64,000 nt of DNA from Turritopsis dohrnii (Eukaryota > Cnidaria > Hydrozoa > Anthoathecata > Oceaniidae): contig BQMF02000224.1 in NCBI GenBank assembly GCA_027922465.2, forward strand, positions 496,001 to 560,000, given 5' to 3'. The notes beneath the pieces were generated by a model. The model searched no databases, was not told where the DNA came from, and saw only the letters and a program-made list of their open reading frames with translations. Positions 16,090 to 27,245 of the stretch are shown in pieces. Position numbers and translations under genes: made by a program. Every line of letters begins with the position of its first letter. Within the stretch, counting starts at the first letter, position 1.

Positions 16090-16910
16090 ACTAATGACTT
16101 ACCACATATTCAGGTGTCACATATATTGGTATCAGAAGGGCCAAGCACTCAGGATCATCTGCCTTCACTCATTTTCAGGTTATGAAAAGGAACGATCTCT
16201 GCCAGTATTTGCATTCAGTTTTCAAAATGACAGGTATGAAGAGAAGAAATTGATGATTTTATGCTCGCTGTTTCAAACAGATTTTGCTGTTGAAAATAAC
16301 GGATCAAACATATTTTCTCCTAGTCCCATTTTTCTGTGAGTTCAATTTTTCAGCCCATAATGGAAAAAGTAAAAAAAAGTAAGAACTATATCCAGTTTCT
16401 TGCTTACTACACTCTTGCTTACTACACTCCTGATATCTAAATGTGTTTAAGTGAGTCACTGGTATGAGTCAGGAGCGTTCTCACAGTCTGGTGAGAAATA
16501 GTCTCCTGACTGGCGTTACCTTAGTGGTGTCTTATTGTTACTGCAAGTGAATCACAATATGAGTCAGAGCGATTCAGGTTCAGTGGGGAAAACACTAATC
16601 AGTAACAGCTGAAAGTATCAGATAAACAAAAATCAACTACAACTCTTAAAAACACTGCGTGAAATTTAGAAATATAACGCAAAAAAACGCCATTTTTTGT
16701 TTCATATTGATTCAAAAGATATTTTTGGATGTAATTAAGGGCTTCCTAAAAAAGATAAACATAAAAAGATAAAAGAAAAACACAAACATAAAAAAATAAA
16801 GAAGACAAACAAGTTATATTACCTTCAGAAGACTATAAAAGCTGTACAGCATCATTGAAGCCACACACGCAACAAAGATCACTCACAAGAACCTTCTCAA
16901 GGTTTATTGA
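16090..16910. other. Non-coding stretch before the pogo-like element
   Basis: 16094-16339 is open (81 codons) and may continue the relic above, but no conserved motif was recognised. The rest is AT-rich with no exon seen. Confidence 0.35.
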
Positions 16911-16912
16911 TA

Positions 16913-17879
16913 CAGTGGACTCTCGATATAACAAACCTCCAAGGGAAAATGAAAAAAGTTCGTTATTATCGTGTTCGTTAGGTGAGAAAAAATCGAAAAA
17001 CTTTGCTTAATTTGTTAAAATTTCGTCTTCCTTTCGAACAAAAATGCTTTAAACCGTTCAAAAGTAAAATGAAAGCGAATTCACACAAACACGAGACGTA
17101 CGAAAACAGCTTTGAAAGTTACATTATATTTTTGCTTCCATTCGTTCTAGAAAGCCAGAGGCTTTAAAATCAGTTAGATCGAGGCTTTTGGAAAGTGAGA
17201 TCGCTTTTCTTTGATAATGATCCCGTTCCCAGGGATATTGTTCGAGCACGCATTTGTGAACCATAAAAAAACAACTTCATCAAAATCTTTATTGTCACTC
17301 TTCTTCAAGTTCTGTTCAAATTTACTTGGGCTGATTTGTAAGCTTCAGTGATTTTTCTCTTGTTTGCCAGCCACGTCGAAACAGTATTTTTTTACGCCAT
17401 ATTCTTCTACAATGCTCTTGTTTGTACTTTTTTCCCTCCGCAATTTTCTGCAGGGCTTTTTACTTATCTGTTATGGAGATGATTGCCCCTTTCATCTTGA
17501 TTTAATGATCGTATACACTTCACCTTCTTTGATTATAGATTGCCTTACAGATTGTAACTTTGTTTATGTTTAGATTCAAATGTCCGATCCGAATCGTTCG
17601 ATTTGAATGACATCTTATACAGTCATTTATTGGTTGATTGATTGACATATTTTTAGTTAAGAACTTTCAGTTATGTATAGTTTTTTTGTCACAGTTAGAG
17701 ATGTATTCTGAATCACAAAATTCAATCTGCACGATGCAATAATTGTTTTGTTATCTTTTGTAGCATTTATTACTTTGAGTTCGTTATATCGAGGTTTTTC
17801 GGGTTTGAGGGACGAAAAATTTGGTTCGTTAAATCGAGAGTTCGCTATATCCGGGGTTCGTTATATCGATAGTCCATTG
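16913..17879. mobile_element. pogo/Tigger-like transposon, internally decayed, TA-flanked
   Basis: The left end is TA|CAGTGGACTCTCGATATAAC and the right end is the complement of CAATGGACTATCGATATAAC followed by TA. These are the typical TIR and TA duplication of pogo/Tigger (Tc1-mariner superfamily) elements. The right end has several extra copies of the GTTCGTTATATCGA motif (17779-17870). A minus-strand fragment between them resembles the CENP-B-type DNA-binding domain. Confidence 0.82.
17165..17385 (-). pseudogene. CENP-B/pogo-type HTH fragment of a transposase
   Basis: Minus-strand reading gives VSTWLANKRKITEAYKSAQV then NLNRT, a stop, and after frame changes KLFLWFTNACSNNIPGNGII. This follows the order of the pogo/Tigger N-terminal helix-turn-helix pair (STW-N-K-I, then the W-F-A-N-I-P-G region). 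It has stops and frameshifts and no DDE domain. Confidence 0.65.
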
Positions 17880-17881
17880 TA

Positions 17882-19600
17882 GTTTCCTATCGTAAAAGCG
17901 CTCATAACGCCAATTAGCTTTCCATAAAGATCAAATAACAAAATGTAATATAAAAAAAAGAATACAATTTTTCAATTACCTGAAAATTTCCATATTATTG
18001 CAAATTTTCAATGTAATAAGCATTAAAACTGTTCTCAATTATTTCAAAATCCTTTGCTCATCACCCAGTAAAGTTTTTTTTCAAAATATCTTAAAAACGA
18101 AGACGCGAGAATGGTTCGATGAGGGTCTCCCTTTTTTAGCCCACCCTGTAGATGAAATGCTTGATGGTTGCATATGTGCTGATATGATTATAGTAGAAAC
18201 GTGGAAATAGGATACTACGACAACATTTATAACCTGCAAAATATCTTCAGGCGTTACTAAGAAATGTATACATTAGGGAGTGTAAAGTGATGTTGTATCA
18301 GAGAAAGTGCCATCGTTCCATCTTTATTTCTTTACTAATAATTCAATATATTTGATTCTCACAGCAAAGTAGTCGATGATTCCAGCTGTCCATGACATTT
18401 CGAACATTAATTGGGTTTGTTTCTCTTGAATTTATTTATTTATTTATTAATTTCATAGTCTTACGTGCTTAAAAAAGATTAGTTGCCTGCTCAAGCCGGT
18501 AGTAGAATTTATTGTTCATAGAAAGAACTTATCTTCGCAGTGTATATCAGTATTCAATACTTTTCATCACAAGCAGTACCAGTATTAGTCATCGCCTTAA
18601 TTAATGAGCTATGCACCTCTCGATATACACAATTAAAAACATCATGAAATGTTACAAGTCCATCTGGTCCAATGACGTCATTATGGTAGCCCTCATCGTG
18701 ACAAAAGGAACGGGTCGAGAACGAGCAGTTGACTTATATCAAAATGGTAAAAACGTTAAAGGAGATTCCCTTGCCGACTTTTTTCATGTGCTTTATAAAA
18801 GGTTAATATTTTTGAACCGGAAAGCTAAAACAAAAGAAATGATGGTAAAAGTAAAAGCCGCACATTTTACTTCATGAAAAATTACTTTTCTTTAAGATTT
18901 ATTGATAAAATTTATTGATTGATAGACGTGTATGTAGACTATATGTTAGTAATTATTAATGTTATCAATTTTTTCGATCTATCTAGAGTTATGCAAGAAA
19001 GATTTACTTGAAAAACTAACTATTCGCTTGAGTACATTAACAAACCAATTGAGAGATGGGAAGCATCATACGTAAACATCGCATTGGACCGGAAACCAAA
19101 AGTAGCATAGGTTGTTCAAAAAAGAGTACAGTTTTTGTTGCCATAGATACCATAAATAAAAGGGGAAATAGTTCTTGTGTTCGTAAGGATTATTTAAAAA
19201 CATGGCGCAAAATTAATGAAATTGAAATTTAAACTTATGAAAAAAGATGGCAGGAAGACCCATTGTAAACAATTGTATGTTAGAGAGATACGCTGATTTA
19301 CTTGAAAATCCACATCCACATATAAAACCTGAAGAACTATTCAAAGATTTTACTTAGAGATAATCTTTTGTAAGAAATGTTTCAAAAAAGCTATATTTCC
19401 ACAAGTGGTGTTTTCATCGCACATATCATTTATATTCCACTTATTTGTTTATTTATTTATTTATTTGTTTATTTATTTACGAATGTTTACCCAGGAACTG
19501 TTCTCAATGAGAATTCTGCAAAGGAATTAAAGCCCTCATTTGGACTACGGAAGCTGTAATGGCAGGAACCGCTCAATTAGACAACCATCCTAGACATCAT
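17882..19600. other. Non-coding stretch between transposons
   Basis: No supported exon. It contains TTTA-type microsatellites near 18433 and 19436-19485. The small ORFs at 17998-18210 and 18611-18877 have no recognisable motif or splice context. Confidence 0.4.
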
Positions 19601-19610
19601 TTCTACTCTC

Positions 19611-20847
19611 TTGCTGAGTGATAGGAGCACGAAGAGTGAACGCAAAACATATCAACGGCGGTGGTGTATGTGGGTAGAAAATTTGAAGCACTGTTCTTCA
19701 TTCGAAGATCTGGACGTCACCGAAGGGAATGATCCAGAGGCAGCAGCGGCTGAACGAAGAAAGAAAGAGGCCATTCTGGGACTGGGAGGACAGCAACTTA
19801 GGGCGACGTACAACACCCTAGAAGACAATGGCATCACATACACTGCAGCCAAATAAGTGATCACTAACCACTTTAAGGGCACCAAGAACGTCACGGTAGA
19901 ACGATACAAACTCTTCTGCATCAGGCCCTTAACATCACAAGACACGCACTACCAATGGGATTCTCAGTTGAAAACCAAAGGAAAAAAATTGTGAGTTTGA
20001 AAATATGAATTTAAAAGAGGCAATAAAGCTGGTAATGACATTACACGCGGCTCTTCCAAAACTGCAAAACTCCAAAACAGCCATCATGCGTGATTACATG
20101 AGTTATGACCAGATGAAGAAGCTGGCACAATCCATTGAGCTGGCAAATCGAGAAATAATCTACATGAACAGCAGTACACTCAAGCCAGGCGTAGATACTG
20201 TGGTGAGCTTTCACATAAGAATGACCAATGCAGGGCGCGTAGAGCAACCTGCGACAAGTGTGGAGCAACCTGCGACAAGTGTGCAGCAACCTGCGACAAG
20301 TGTGCAGCAACTGCGACAAGTGTGGGGCAACCTGCGACAAGTGTGCAGCAACCTGCGACAAGTGTGGGGCAACCTGCGACAAGTGTGCAGCAACCTGCGA
20401 CAAGTGTGCAGCAACCTGCGACAAGTGTGGAGCAACCTGCGACAAGTGTGCAGCAACCTGCGACAAGTGTGCAGCAACCTGCGACAAGTGTGCAGCAACC
20501 TGCGACAAGTGTGCAGCAACTGCGACAAGTGTGGGGCAACCTGCGACAAGTGTGCAGCAACCTGCGACAAGTGTGGGGCAACCTGCGACAAGTGTGGAGC
20601 AACCTGCGACAAGTGTGGAGCAACCTGCGACAAGTGTGCAGCAACCTGCGACAAGTGTGGGGCAACCTGCGACAAGTGTGGGAAACAGAATCACTTTGTA
20701 AAGGTGTGTGAAACAAAAAAGATCAACCAGTTACGTCACGAGCAACACGAGCAATACACATACAATCCAACACATGTACAACTAAAAAAAGCCGAGCAAA
20801 ATATCTCAATACGATTTATGTTTTTATTGCAAACCAGAAGGGAATGA
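19611..20847 (+). pseudogene. Gypsy-type gag relic with an expanded CxxC-rich region and CCHC zinc knuckle
   Basis: 19611-19856 encodes a gag-like helical segment. Just after its stop the same frame reads VITNHFKGTKNVTVERYKLF, a typical Ty3/Gypsy gag core motif. From 20005 a 280-codon ORF starts with a gag-like stretch (MNLKEAIKLV to about VDTVVSF), passes through 21 tandem 21-bp units and ends in CDKCGKQNHFVKVC, a CX2CX4HX4C nucleocapsid knuckle. Two one-base deletions in the array shift the frame twice, so the same repeat is read as QPATSV, then LRQVCSN, then CDKCAAT. The last frame matches the knuckle's first half. Confidence 0.78.
20251..20690 (+). repeat. 21-bp minisatellite, about 21 units
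   Basis: The unit is GCGACAAGTGTGSRGCAACCT-like, with variants GTGCAGC, GTGGGGC and GTGGAGC in the middle. Units begin at 20251, 20272 and so on to 20669. Two units (the third and thirteenth) lack one C. The unit length is a multiple of three and contains no stop in any frame, so long ORFs appear on both strands; only the knuckle frame has a plausible origin. Confidence 0.95.
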
Positions 20848-21319
20848 AACACATACACAATTAAGTGTGCTAAAACTTATTTTTCTTATTTCTTCCCAAT
20901 AATTGAGTTCAATAAAAAGATCAAACTTTTTCAACATTTTCTTAAAACTTTATTCACTGAAACTTTCTATAAAGATTGTCTTGTAAAACATTGAGAAATG
21001 CCGCAACTCCGTACAACAAAGTGTTTGCGTAATGCATCCAGTTTGCTAGGGTAAATGTTACTAAAGAGGTGTAATCTTCATAGCCTTTTCATTAACGTTA
21101 TCAAATTTAATCAAAGAATCTAGCAGGAATACTTTTTTCGGCTTTTTTGTCCATTTTTCAGGGATTTTCACAAGGACCGCTTCAGTTTTTTGTCCATAAC
21201 TTTTTTTCTACTCAACCAAATAAGAAAAGTGATACACCAAAATATAGGTAAATGATTCCTCTATTCAGAAATAAAAATAACAATAATAATAATAATAATT
21301 CAATCGAAAGATATTTTTT

Positions 21320-21712
21320 GTGAAACATCGGTACTTTTTTATGATTCACCCGGTAGATGCCATTGATGACAGGCACCATAAAGATGAAAGTTATTCCTCC
21401 ACACACGTCAAGGTCACCATCACGAGAAATGAGATGCAGGTGGATTCAGGTGCGGATGTCAATGCTATCAAACTTCAACCATCGAGTACACAACTGAAGC
21501 TACACAATTCTATCCCCATCAGAAGTTGTTTCATTGAGGTTATTTCTTCAGGGGACAAGCCAGTTGTCAAGGCTACCTTTTGTGTGAGTGACGGAGAAGC
21601 TAGTTGCAGCTTGATGGGCAAATACACGGCATTTGTTCTGGACATTTTATCCATCAATGTCAATAATAAACGAGACGGCAACATCCTTTTACAAACGAGA
21701 AGCAAGCGATGA
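21320..21712 (+). pseudogene. Retroviral-type aspartic protease fragment of the Gypsy-like element
   Basis: The open frame contains MQVDSGADVNAI, the DSGA active-site motif of Ty3/Gypsy proteases, preceded by a linker with IHPVDAI. It ends before the RT. About 450 bp of unrelated AT-rich sequence (20860-21315) separates it from the knuckle, longer than usual, suggesting an insertion. Confidence 0.75.
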
Positions 21713-21909
21713 GGTGCAACCTATGCCATGCCGGGAAATAGCTAAAGAGATGACGAACAGGGCAGAATGGCAGAACCTGGATGGTATTCTACACACATAA
21801 AGGTCTTCATTAGTTCAAGCGACTGAATTTTCGAACTAAAGCCACAACAGAAATATTCCACAACGAGATGTCTAACACCCTTGGTGACATTATGCATGTC
21901 GAAAACATA

Positions 21910-22673
21910 CTTTAGGAGCAGAAACTTTCGCGGGCATTAACTTTCGCCTTTTTCGCGTTTTTCGGTCATTTTCGCGAAAGTTTCTGCCTTTGGAAATTCT
22001 AAATCATCAAAACGCAAAAGTTTTTTCACGCGAAATCATGGATATTTTTCAAAACGCGAAAGTTTTTTCACCTTCATAAAATCATAAAAACGGGGTAATT
22101 TTCAAAAGTAATGATTTATTTCTACTTTAATCAGACCAAGTGAAAGCGCAACTAGATAATGGTGTTGAGATTGATGACGTCCAAGTAGGGTTACAGTTGT
22201 CCAAACTTAAACCTGTTCACGCCGGTTGAATTGTGGAATTCTACAACCACATGAGTACGCCGAAAGTGAAAGAAATTGTCGATCTGATGATAGCCACCTC
22301 TTTGCAATTTGTGATGTCACAGTTGAGGAATTTGAAGCGTTATGTGGAAGCAAGATTCAAGAAAGTGACGACGATACTGACTCAGAATGGGAAGAGGCAG
22401 ATAATTAAATTTACTTAGCCTAAACTTGTATATTTTATACATTTTTGATTACAGTAAAGACCTTAGATGTGATTTAACGATTAAATTTTTTTCTTGGATT
22501 TTACCCATTCGCGAAAGTTTTTTCACGCGAATACGAACCTTATTTTGAATTCGCGAAAGTTTTTTCCGCGAGATTTGTTTCAAAAATCGCCAAACGCGAA
22601 AGTTTTTGTCAAATATTTCGCGTTTTTTTTGACACGCGAAAGTTAATGCCCGCGAAAGTTTCTGCCCCTAAAG
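21910..22673. mobile_element. 764-bp TA-flanked TIR transposon inside the Gypsy RT
   Basis: The ends are TA|CTTTAGGAGCAGAAACTTTC and its near-complement CTTTAGGGGCAGAAACTTTC at the right, with TA at 21908-21909 and 22674-22675. TIRs of about 38 bp contain repeated GCGAAAGTT motifs, which also occur inward. Between the ends a plus-strand relic (about 22140-22410) reads VKAQLDNGVEIDDVQVGLQL and then, in other frames, VEFYNHMSTPK and an acidic tail. This resembles the C-terminus of a pogo-like DDE transposase, so it is an internal-deletion derivative. Confidence 0.8.
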
Positions 22674-22675
22674 TA

Positions 22676-23960
22676 ACTGTTTTTGGTGGCACCTAGAGGG
22701 AGCCTGATGGAAGTCCTCCAACGCTTCCGTGACTGTCTCACGCTAGGGCTAGGGCTAACTAAATGCCAATTCAACTCGGTGAAGTTCTTTGGTACAAGAT
22801 TCTCGGAAGATGGCATAGCGCCAGACCCGGCAAAGTTAGAAGCTCTAGCGCATTGACAGTCCCAACCACTGTTACTGAAGTAAAGTCTTTGCTGGGAATG
22901 ACAAACTTCTGTTCCACGTTCAATCCTGACTTTGCTAATGTCGCGGCACCACTGCAAGAATTAACATGTAAAGGGACCGAATTTCAATGGTTGGAGCGAA
23001 GTCAGAACGCCTTTGAAAGACTAATCACGTTCCTAAAGGAGAGGACAACCATGGCCTATTTTGACCCGGGGAAATAAACAAAGCTGGCCTTCGATGGATC
23101 CCGAAAGGATGGTGTCGGGGCCATTTTGTCACAGAAATACCCAATTGATGGGGTATACAAACAGATTGGTTTTGTTAGTAGAGAAACACTATTCTCACAT
23201 TGAGAGCTTGTCTCTTCTCTTTGGTACACTAAGGAATCAAATGTACCTATACGGTTTATCAACCCAAATGTGGCCAGCACAGATCATCGATCACTGTTAC
23301 CTCTACACAAGAATGCTTAACCAGAGTTTTACGACAAGAGTTTTACGACACAAGTTACAAATGCAATGTTATAACTTTCACTTAATTTACGAGCCGGGAT
23401 CAATCAGACAAACAGCTCCAAAGGCTCAAAGATTACATACCCCAAGGCTACATACCTTCGGAAGTCACGACATGACAGCATTCAAGGCAGTTATTCAAGG
23501 AGTTAACGGTGGTTGATTTTGGGCTGATTTTGCGTGGTGAACGTATCCTAATACCATAATGGCACCAAGGCCATCAGAGATCGTAAAGACCAAAGAGCAA
23601 GTAAGAAGCACGCTGTGGTATCCAGGCATTGAAAATCTGTGAAAGACACCGTAGCAGAATGCAACCCTTGTCAAGCAGCTACTGACACCAGAAACCAGAA
23701 ACCGGAACCACTCAAACCATCAAGTCTACCATCACAACCTTGACGAAAATCAATGCCGGCCTCTTCTTGTTGATGGGGCCCAGTAATACATACTCGTGGT
23801 ACAGGACACATACTAAAGTTATCCAGCAGTGGAAACCGCACACTCAACATCTCACAAGGCAGTACTACCGGCGCTGGGTAAAAACACGAGTCAGATAGGT
23901 ATCCCAGAATACTTTGCCTCCGACAATGGCCCACCATTCAACAGTATTGCATAGCGGAAT
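22676..23960 (+). pseudogene. RT, RNase H and integrase remnants of the Gypsy-like element
   Basis: The first frame gives EVLQRFRDCLTLGLGLTKCQ and FFGTRFSEDGIAPDPAKLEA. A later frame has VTEVKSLLGMTNFCSTFNPD and WLERSQNAF, the RT thumb and tether. Around 23080 come LAFDGSRKDGVGAILSQKYP and, further on, HLIYEPGSIRQTA, RNase H features. 23600-23700 reads VWYPGIE-like and ECNPCQAATDT, the integrase zinc-binding region. The position that should carry the RT YxDD box reads VENI just before the inserted transposon, so the catalytic motif is lost. Confidence 0.8.
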
Positions 23961-24270
23961 TCGCAAGATATGGGTTTTAAACACTAGACGCACTAGACTG
24001 CCTGCCAAAAGGAGTCAGGAAACCATTAAAAATCGTCGCTCTGATGAACACGAGAAATTTGCTTCTTCTTAACTGTTATTTTGTTACGTTGCAGTTTATA
24101 TCTGAGGGTGTAAAGATTTTTAAAAAATCTTCACATATAAAAAGTAATCTACCCTCAAACCTGGAGTCCCGCTTTTTGTGAATCACACTTTAATAATCAC
24201 TTTGAGCGCTTAACAGAGGGGTCACTAAAGGAAATACGGAAGTTGATTGGTTCAAGGTCCGAATGTTAAG

Positions 24271-25566
24271 TTAATATCGTATTTTAAACGGTTCATATGA
24301 TAGTGCAGGACATCGCATCTGATATGCTTTCAGGAAATGATATTCAACAGAGCTTATCAATGAAGTGTCAAAAAAAATAGTTTTGTTTGAATAAAGTTCA
24401 GAAATTTTCTGGTAAGTCTGGCTAATCATTGTATCACATATCATCCTTCCCTCTTTTCCTGCACACCATGTGTCCAGGTGATTTTGAACAGGATTGTTGC
24501 AAAATTCGAATAATTGATTGTTGAGTTTACCAACATAGTGTTGACATAGTTTTGATGCTTTCACTCCTATCCTCAATTGTATGAAACAAATTGCTCTTTC
24601 CAAAGGACTGTAAGTATCGAAGTAGTAGCCAGTATGTACAGTTAAATGAAGTTCTGGTTGAATGTCTTCCAATTGTAATGGATGTTTAGGTAAACGCTTT
24701 TGATTATACTGTTGTAACGTTTCTTTTCCGATATCGATATGCCATTCATACAAATCTCTCTCATAGTAGTAGGCATAGCTCATTATAACACTGACTGGTG
24801 ATATCACTTGGTTTGTTATGTCAACAAACGCATCTTCAAATTTTGTAACCCCTAGTTTCGCCATGATGAATTCACGGCAGTTTTTTATTGTACCAGCATA
24901 AACAAATACTGGGAAATATGTCATAAAATCACTTGCCATCGGTAAGTGTATGGCTCTGATGTTTGTACGATCCCATTGAAGAATCCAAGAAAAACTAGAG
25001 AACGTATTCATGCCTTTAACAACTAACTTTCCATTTCTCATGATATGATCATCTAGTACTGGTTGTGTGAACACTGTGTCAGTATCAGTCCAAGCAATGA
25101 TTGAAGCATTAGTGTACAAGTCCATCAAGAAGCTCGAGTAAAGTTGAATAACATAACCATACGGTTTGCTTATAAGCGATGCGACATCTTTGAATTTGTT
25201 GACATTTTTTGGTTCAGGTTCATAGAAGACTCGGAAGTTAAATGGCAAATCTGATTGTTTTAGCATAGTTGTAAATTGAGCATTTTCTTTATCCTTCTCA
25301 TCTAATATAATATGAATATCCCCATAGTTTGGATTCCAGAACAAAACAGTTGAGCGCATCACATCACACATGAATCGTTTTATCATCTTCTTGGTAGCAG
25401 GCATCCTGATTGTCAGTTCCACCTGTCCACTCAAAAGCCGACTGGTTGACATGTACCGGGTTGCTTGGTTTGGGTTTTGTTTCCCGATAAGATGGTAAAC
25501 TGAGAAATTTAATATGACACAGATCCCAGCGATTGTAAGTGCCATGATAACTTTTGTACAAGAAAT
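24271..25566 (-). CDS. Type II membrane glycosyltransferase-like protein, 3' exon(s)
   Basis: A single open frame, with the first ATG at 25545, encodes 424 aa. A membrane anchor (LTIAGICVILNFSVYHLIG) sits at the N-terminus, followed by a lumenal domain with an aspartate motif (WTDTDTVF, about residue 155) of the DxD type used by many glycosyltransferases to bind metal and nucleotide sugar. A Golgi location is inferred. The frame stays open upstream to a strong acceptor (TTTATTTTTCAG) at 25567, so at least one more 5' exon is expected; it was not found, and 25.7-28 kb is transposon. I recall no named family with certainty; similar DxD proteins form large families in cnidarians. No frameshift, so it looks functional. 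Confidence 0.8.
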   Translation of the reverse strand: MSCTKVIMALTIAGICVILNFSVYHLIGKQNPNQATRYMSTSRLLSGQVELTIRMPATKKMIKRFMCDVMRSTVLFWNPNYGDIHIILDEKDKENAQFTTMLKQSDLPFNFRVFYEPEPKNVNKFKDVASLISKPYGYVIQLYSSFLMDLYTNASIIAWTDTDTVFTQPVLDDHIMRNGKLVVKGMNTFSSFSWILQWDRTNIRAIHLPMASDFMTYFPVFVYAGTIKNCREFIMAKLGVTKFEDAFVDITNQVISPVSVIMSYAYYYERDLYEWHIDIGKETLQQYNQKRLPKHPLQLEDIQPELHLTVHTGYYFDTYSPLERAICFIQLRIGVKASKLCQHYVGKLNNQLFEFCNNPVQNHLDTWCAGKEGRMICDTMISQTYQKISELYSNKTIFFDTSLISSVEYHFLKAYQMRCPALSYEPFKIRY

Positions 25567-25828
25567 CTGAAAAATAAAACATTTTACATTTAGTCTTTGA
25601 TCACAGACTTAGCTAGAGACAGTCAAAAGAGTGGTTAGTCATTTAAGGAGAGGTTAGTCATTGAAAGAAGAACAAAAAAACTGAATTCACACTTAAGACT
25701 GAAATATTTTTTTTAATGTTGACCCCTCAACAAAAGATTCCTTTTCGACGCCAAAATCGTCGTCGTCGAATCGTTTTAGATGTTGACTCGTGACGTCATT
25801 AATCGTTTTAGAACCCGGTTCACAATTA

Positions 25829-26385
25829 CCTAATCGGCCCTTTTTACGCCGGCCCTAATTTAACGCCGGCCCTTTTTACGCCGGCCCCTATTCCGCCACC
25901 CCAAGATTTTGCCTTAACGCCATTTAGGGCCGTTATTTACGCCTCAAAAGTAAAAAAGAAAAAAAAAAATTTTTTAAGCACTATTTTTCACTTTTTCTGT
26001 TCAAATTTTAACTTATACTACAAATGTCTTCTAATATATATCATCTAATACATCGTAAGACTTAGTCTATTACAGTTATTTCGTCCTCTTTTTTATTAAT
26101 GCTTTCATTATTTTCTCTAATTCCCTCATCGTCATCTGATTCTACCTCTGCCTCTGATTCTATTTCTGCTTCAACTTCCCCTTCATCTGACTCTTCATTG
26201 TCTCCAAAGAGTTCTTTCACATCTAAAGTTTGTTTCATTTTTTCAAATCTAAATTTCAACTTTAAAAAATAACGCCGATTTTTTGAAAAATTTCCATTTT
26301 TTTGGCCCTTTTTACACCGGCCCTTTTAACGCCGCGCACCAAAATTAACGCCACATTAGGGTCGGCGTAAAAAGGGCCGATAAGG
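25829..26385. mobile_element. 557-bp TA-flanked TIR transposon derivative
   Basis: Ends CCTAATCGGCCCTTTTTACG and CCTTATCGGCCCTTTTTACG are inverted to each other, with TA at 25827-25828 and 26386-26387. ACGCCGGCCC motifs repeat just inside both ends. A minus-strand ORF (26062-26259, 65 aa) is strongly acidic (ESDEGEVEAEIESEAEVESD) and may be the tail of a lost transposase, like the acidic tail in the 21910 element. Confidence 0.8.
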
Positions 26386-26745
26386 TAGTCGACATTCAAG
26401 TCATCGAGTCGTTTTAGATGAACACTCGCTTTTCAATTAGAGGGGTTTTAGAAATAAGGGTCGCTAGATTCTATGTGGGTGAGGCGCTTCGGAAGATTAG
26501 ACGTTTAGTCGGTTCAGAAAATGAGGCGGTGCAACCTCATTACCAGTTTCTCTAAGTCAGTGCTAACTCTTACACAGAAGCAGAAATTTGTGTCATATTT
26601 GCATAAGTCATGCTGGCCGTCATGTTTTTCTAGTAGTTGCATGTAGCATGGACAGTTGCATGGTTATGAATGAGGAAATAACCAAACTATGAAAGATTCT
26701 TTGAGTTATATTTGATTGTTTGTTAGAATTCTGAAAGATCCCTTA

Positions 26746-27245
26746 TCTATATATTAATACCCGATTCTCTGTCTGTCTGTCTGTTTGTTTGTTTGTTTGT
26801 AAGTCACGCAAAATGGTAGATGTGAACTGCGAAAGAGAGTCAGCAATGTAAGATCACACATAAATTATTTCTCTTCTTGTGCGCGACGTCAGTGTGAAAC
26901 CATTGCATTGAGACCCTAATCGAATGCGACGTTTAGGGAAAATAATCTCGCTAACCAATAGGGATAACTGACGTTTTTTGGGGTCCGCGATACAGGCGAT
27001 GGGGTGATGAAAAATTTGGGTCTAATTTTTTTTGGGGGGATGGGTCTGTGACGTCATCGAAATCTTTGAACGATGATATCTCCGTAACGGTTGATCGTAG
27101 CCGAACGATCCCATACATTTTTTTGATCAGTTTTTCGAGCTCTACAACATGGGAACACTTTCGGCTGCCAATTCCTTAATTTTATTTTTCGTGAAGTCAA
27201 CCCAAGCTGAACATGGGCGGCGAGCGACGCCGCCTTGGCGGCTAG
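26746..27245 (+). mobile_element. Non-autonomous Helitron, family B copy 1
   Basis: It begins A|TCTATATATTAATACCCG and ends in a GC-rich hairpin GACGCCGCCTTGGCGGCTAG, so the hairpin GCCGCC/GGCGGC runs directly into CTAG. The next base is T. There is a GTCT/GTTT microsatellite near the 5' end and no ORF of note (500 bp). The structure fits a short Helitron-like element; the hairpin lies closer to CTAG than in many Helitrons. Confidence 0.72.

Larger units (their letters stand above)
19611..23990 (+). mobile_element. Decayed Ty3/Gypsy-like LTR retrotransposon, internal region
   Basis: The canonical order is present: gag fragment (19611-19990), zinc knuckle (about 20670-20715), aspartic protease (21320-21712), RT remnant (about 21840-22990), RNase H (about 23050-23440) and integrase (about 23560-23960). 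All are broken by stops and frameshifts. No flanking LTR pair was recognised by eye. Two later events stand out: expansion of a 21-bp minisatellite (20251-20690) and insertion of a TA-flanked transposon (21910-22673). Confidence 0.85.

Noticed and set aside
20041..20716. Four long overlapping ORFs on both strands (129-217 aa)
   Set aside because: They are by-products of a stop-free 21-bp minisatellite whose period is a multiple of three.
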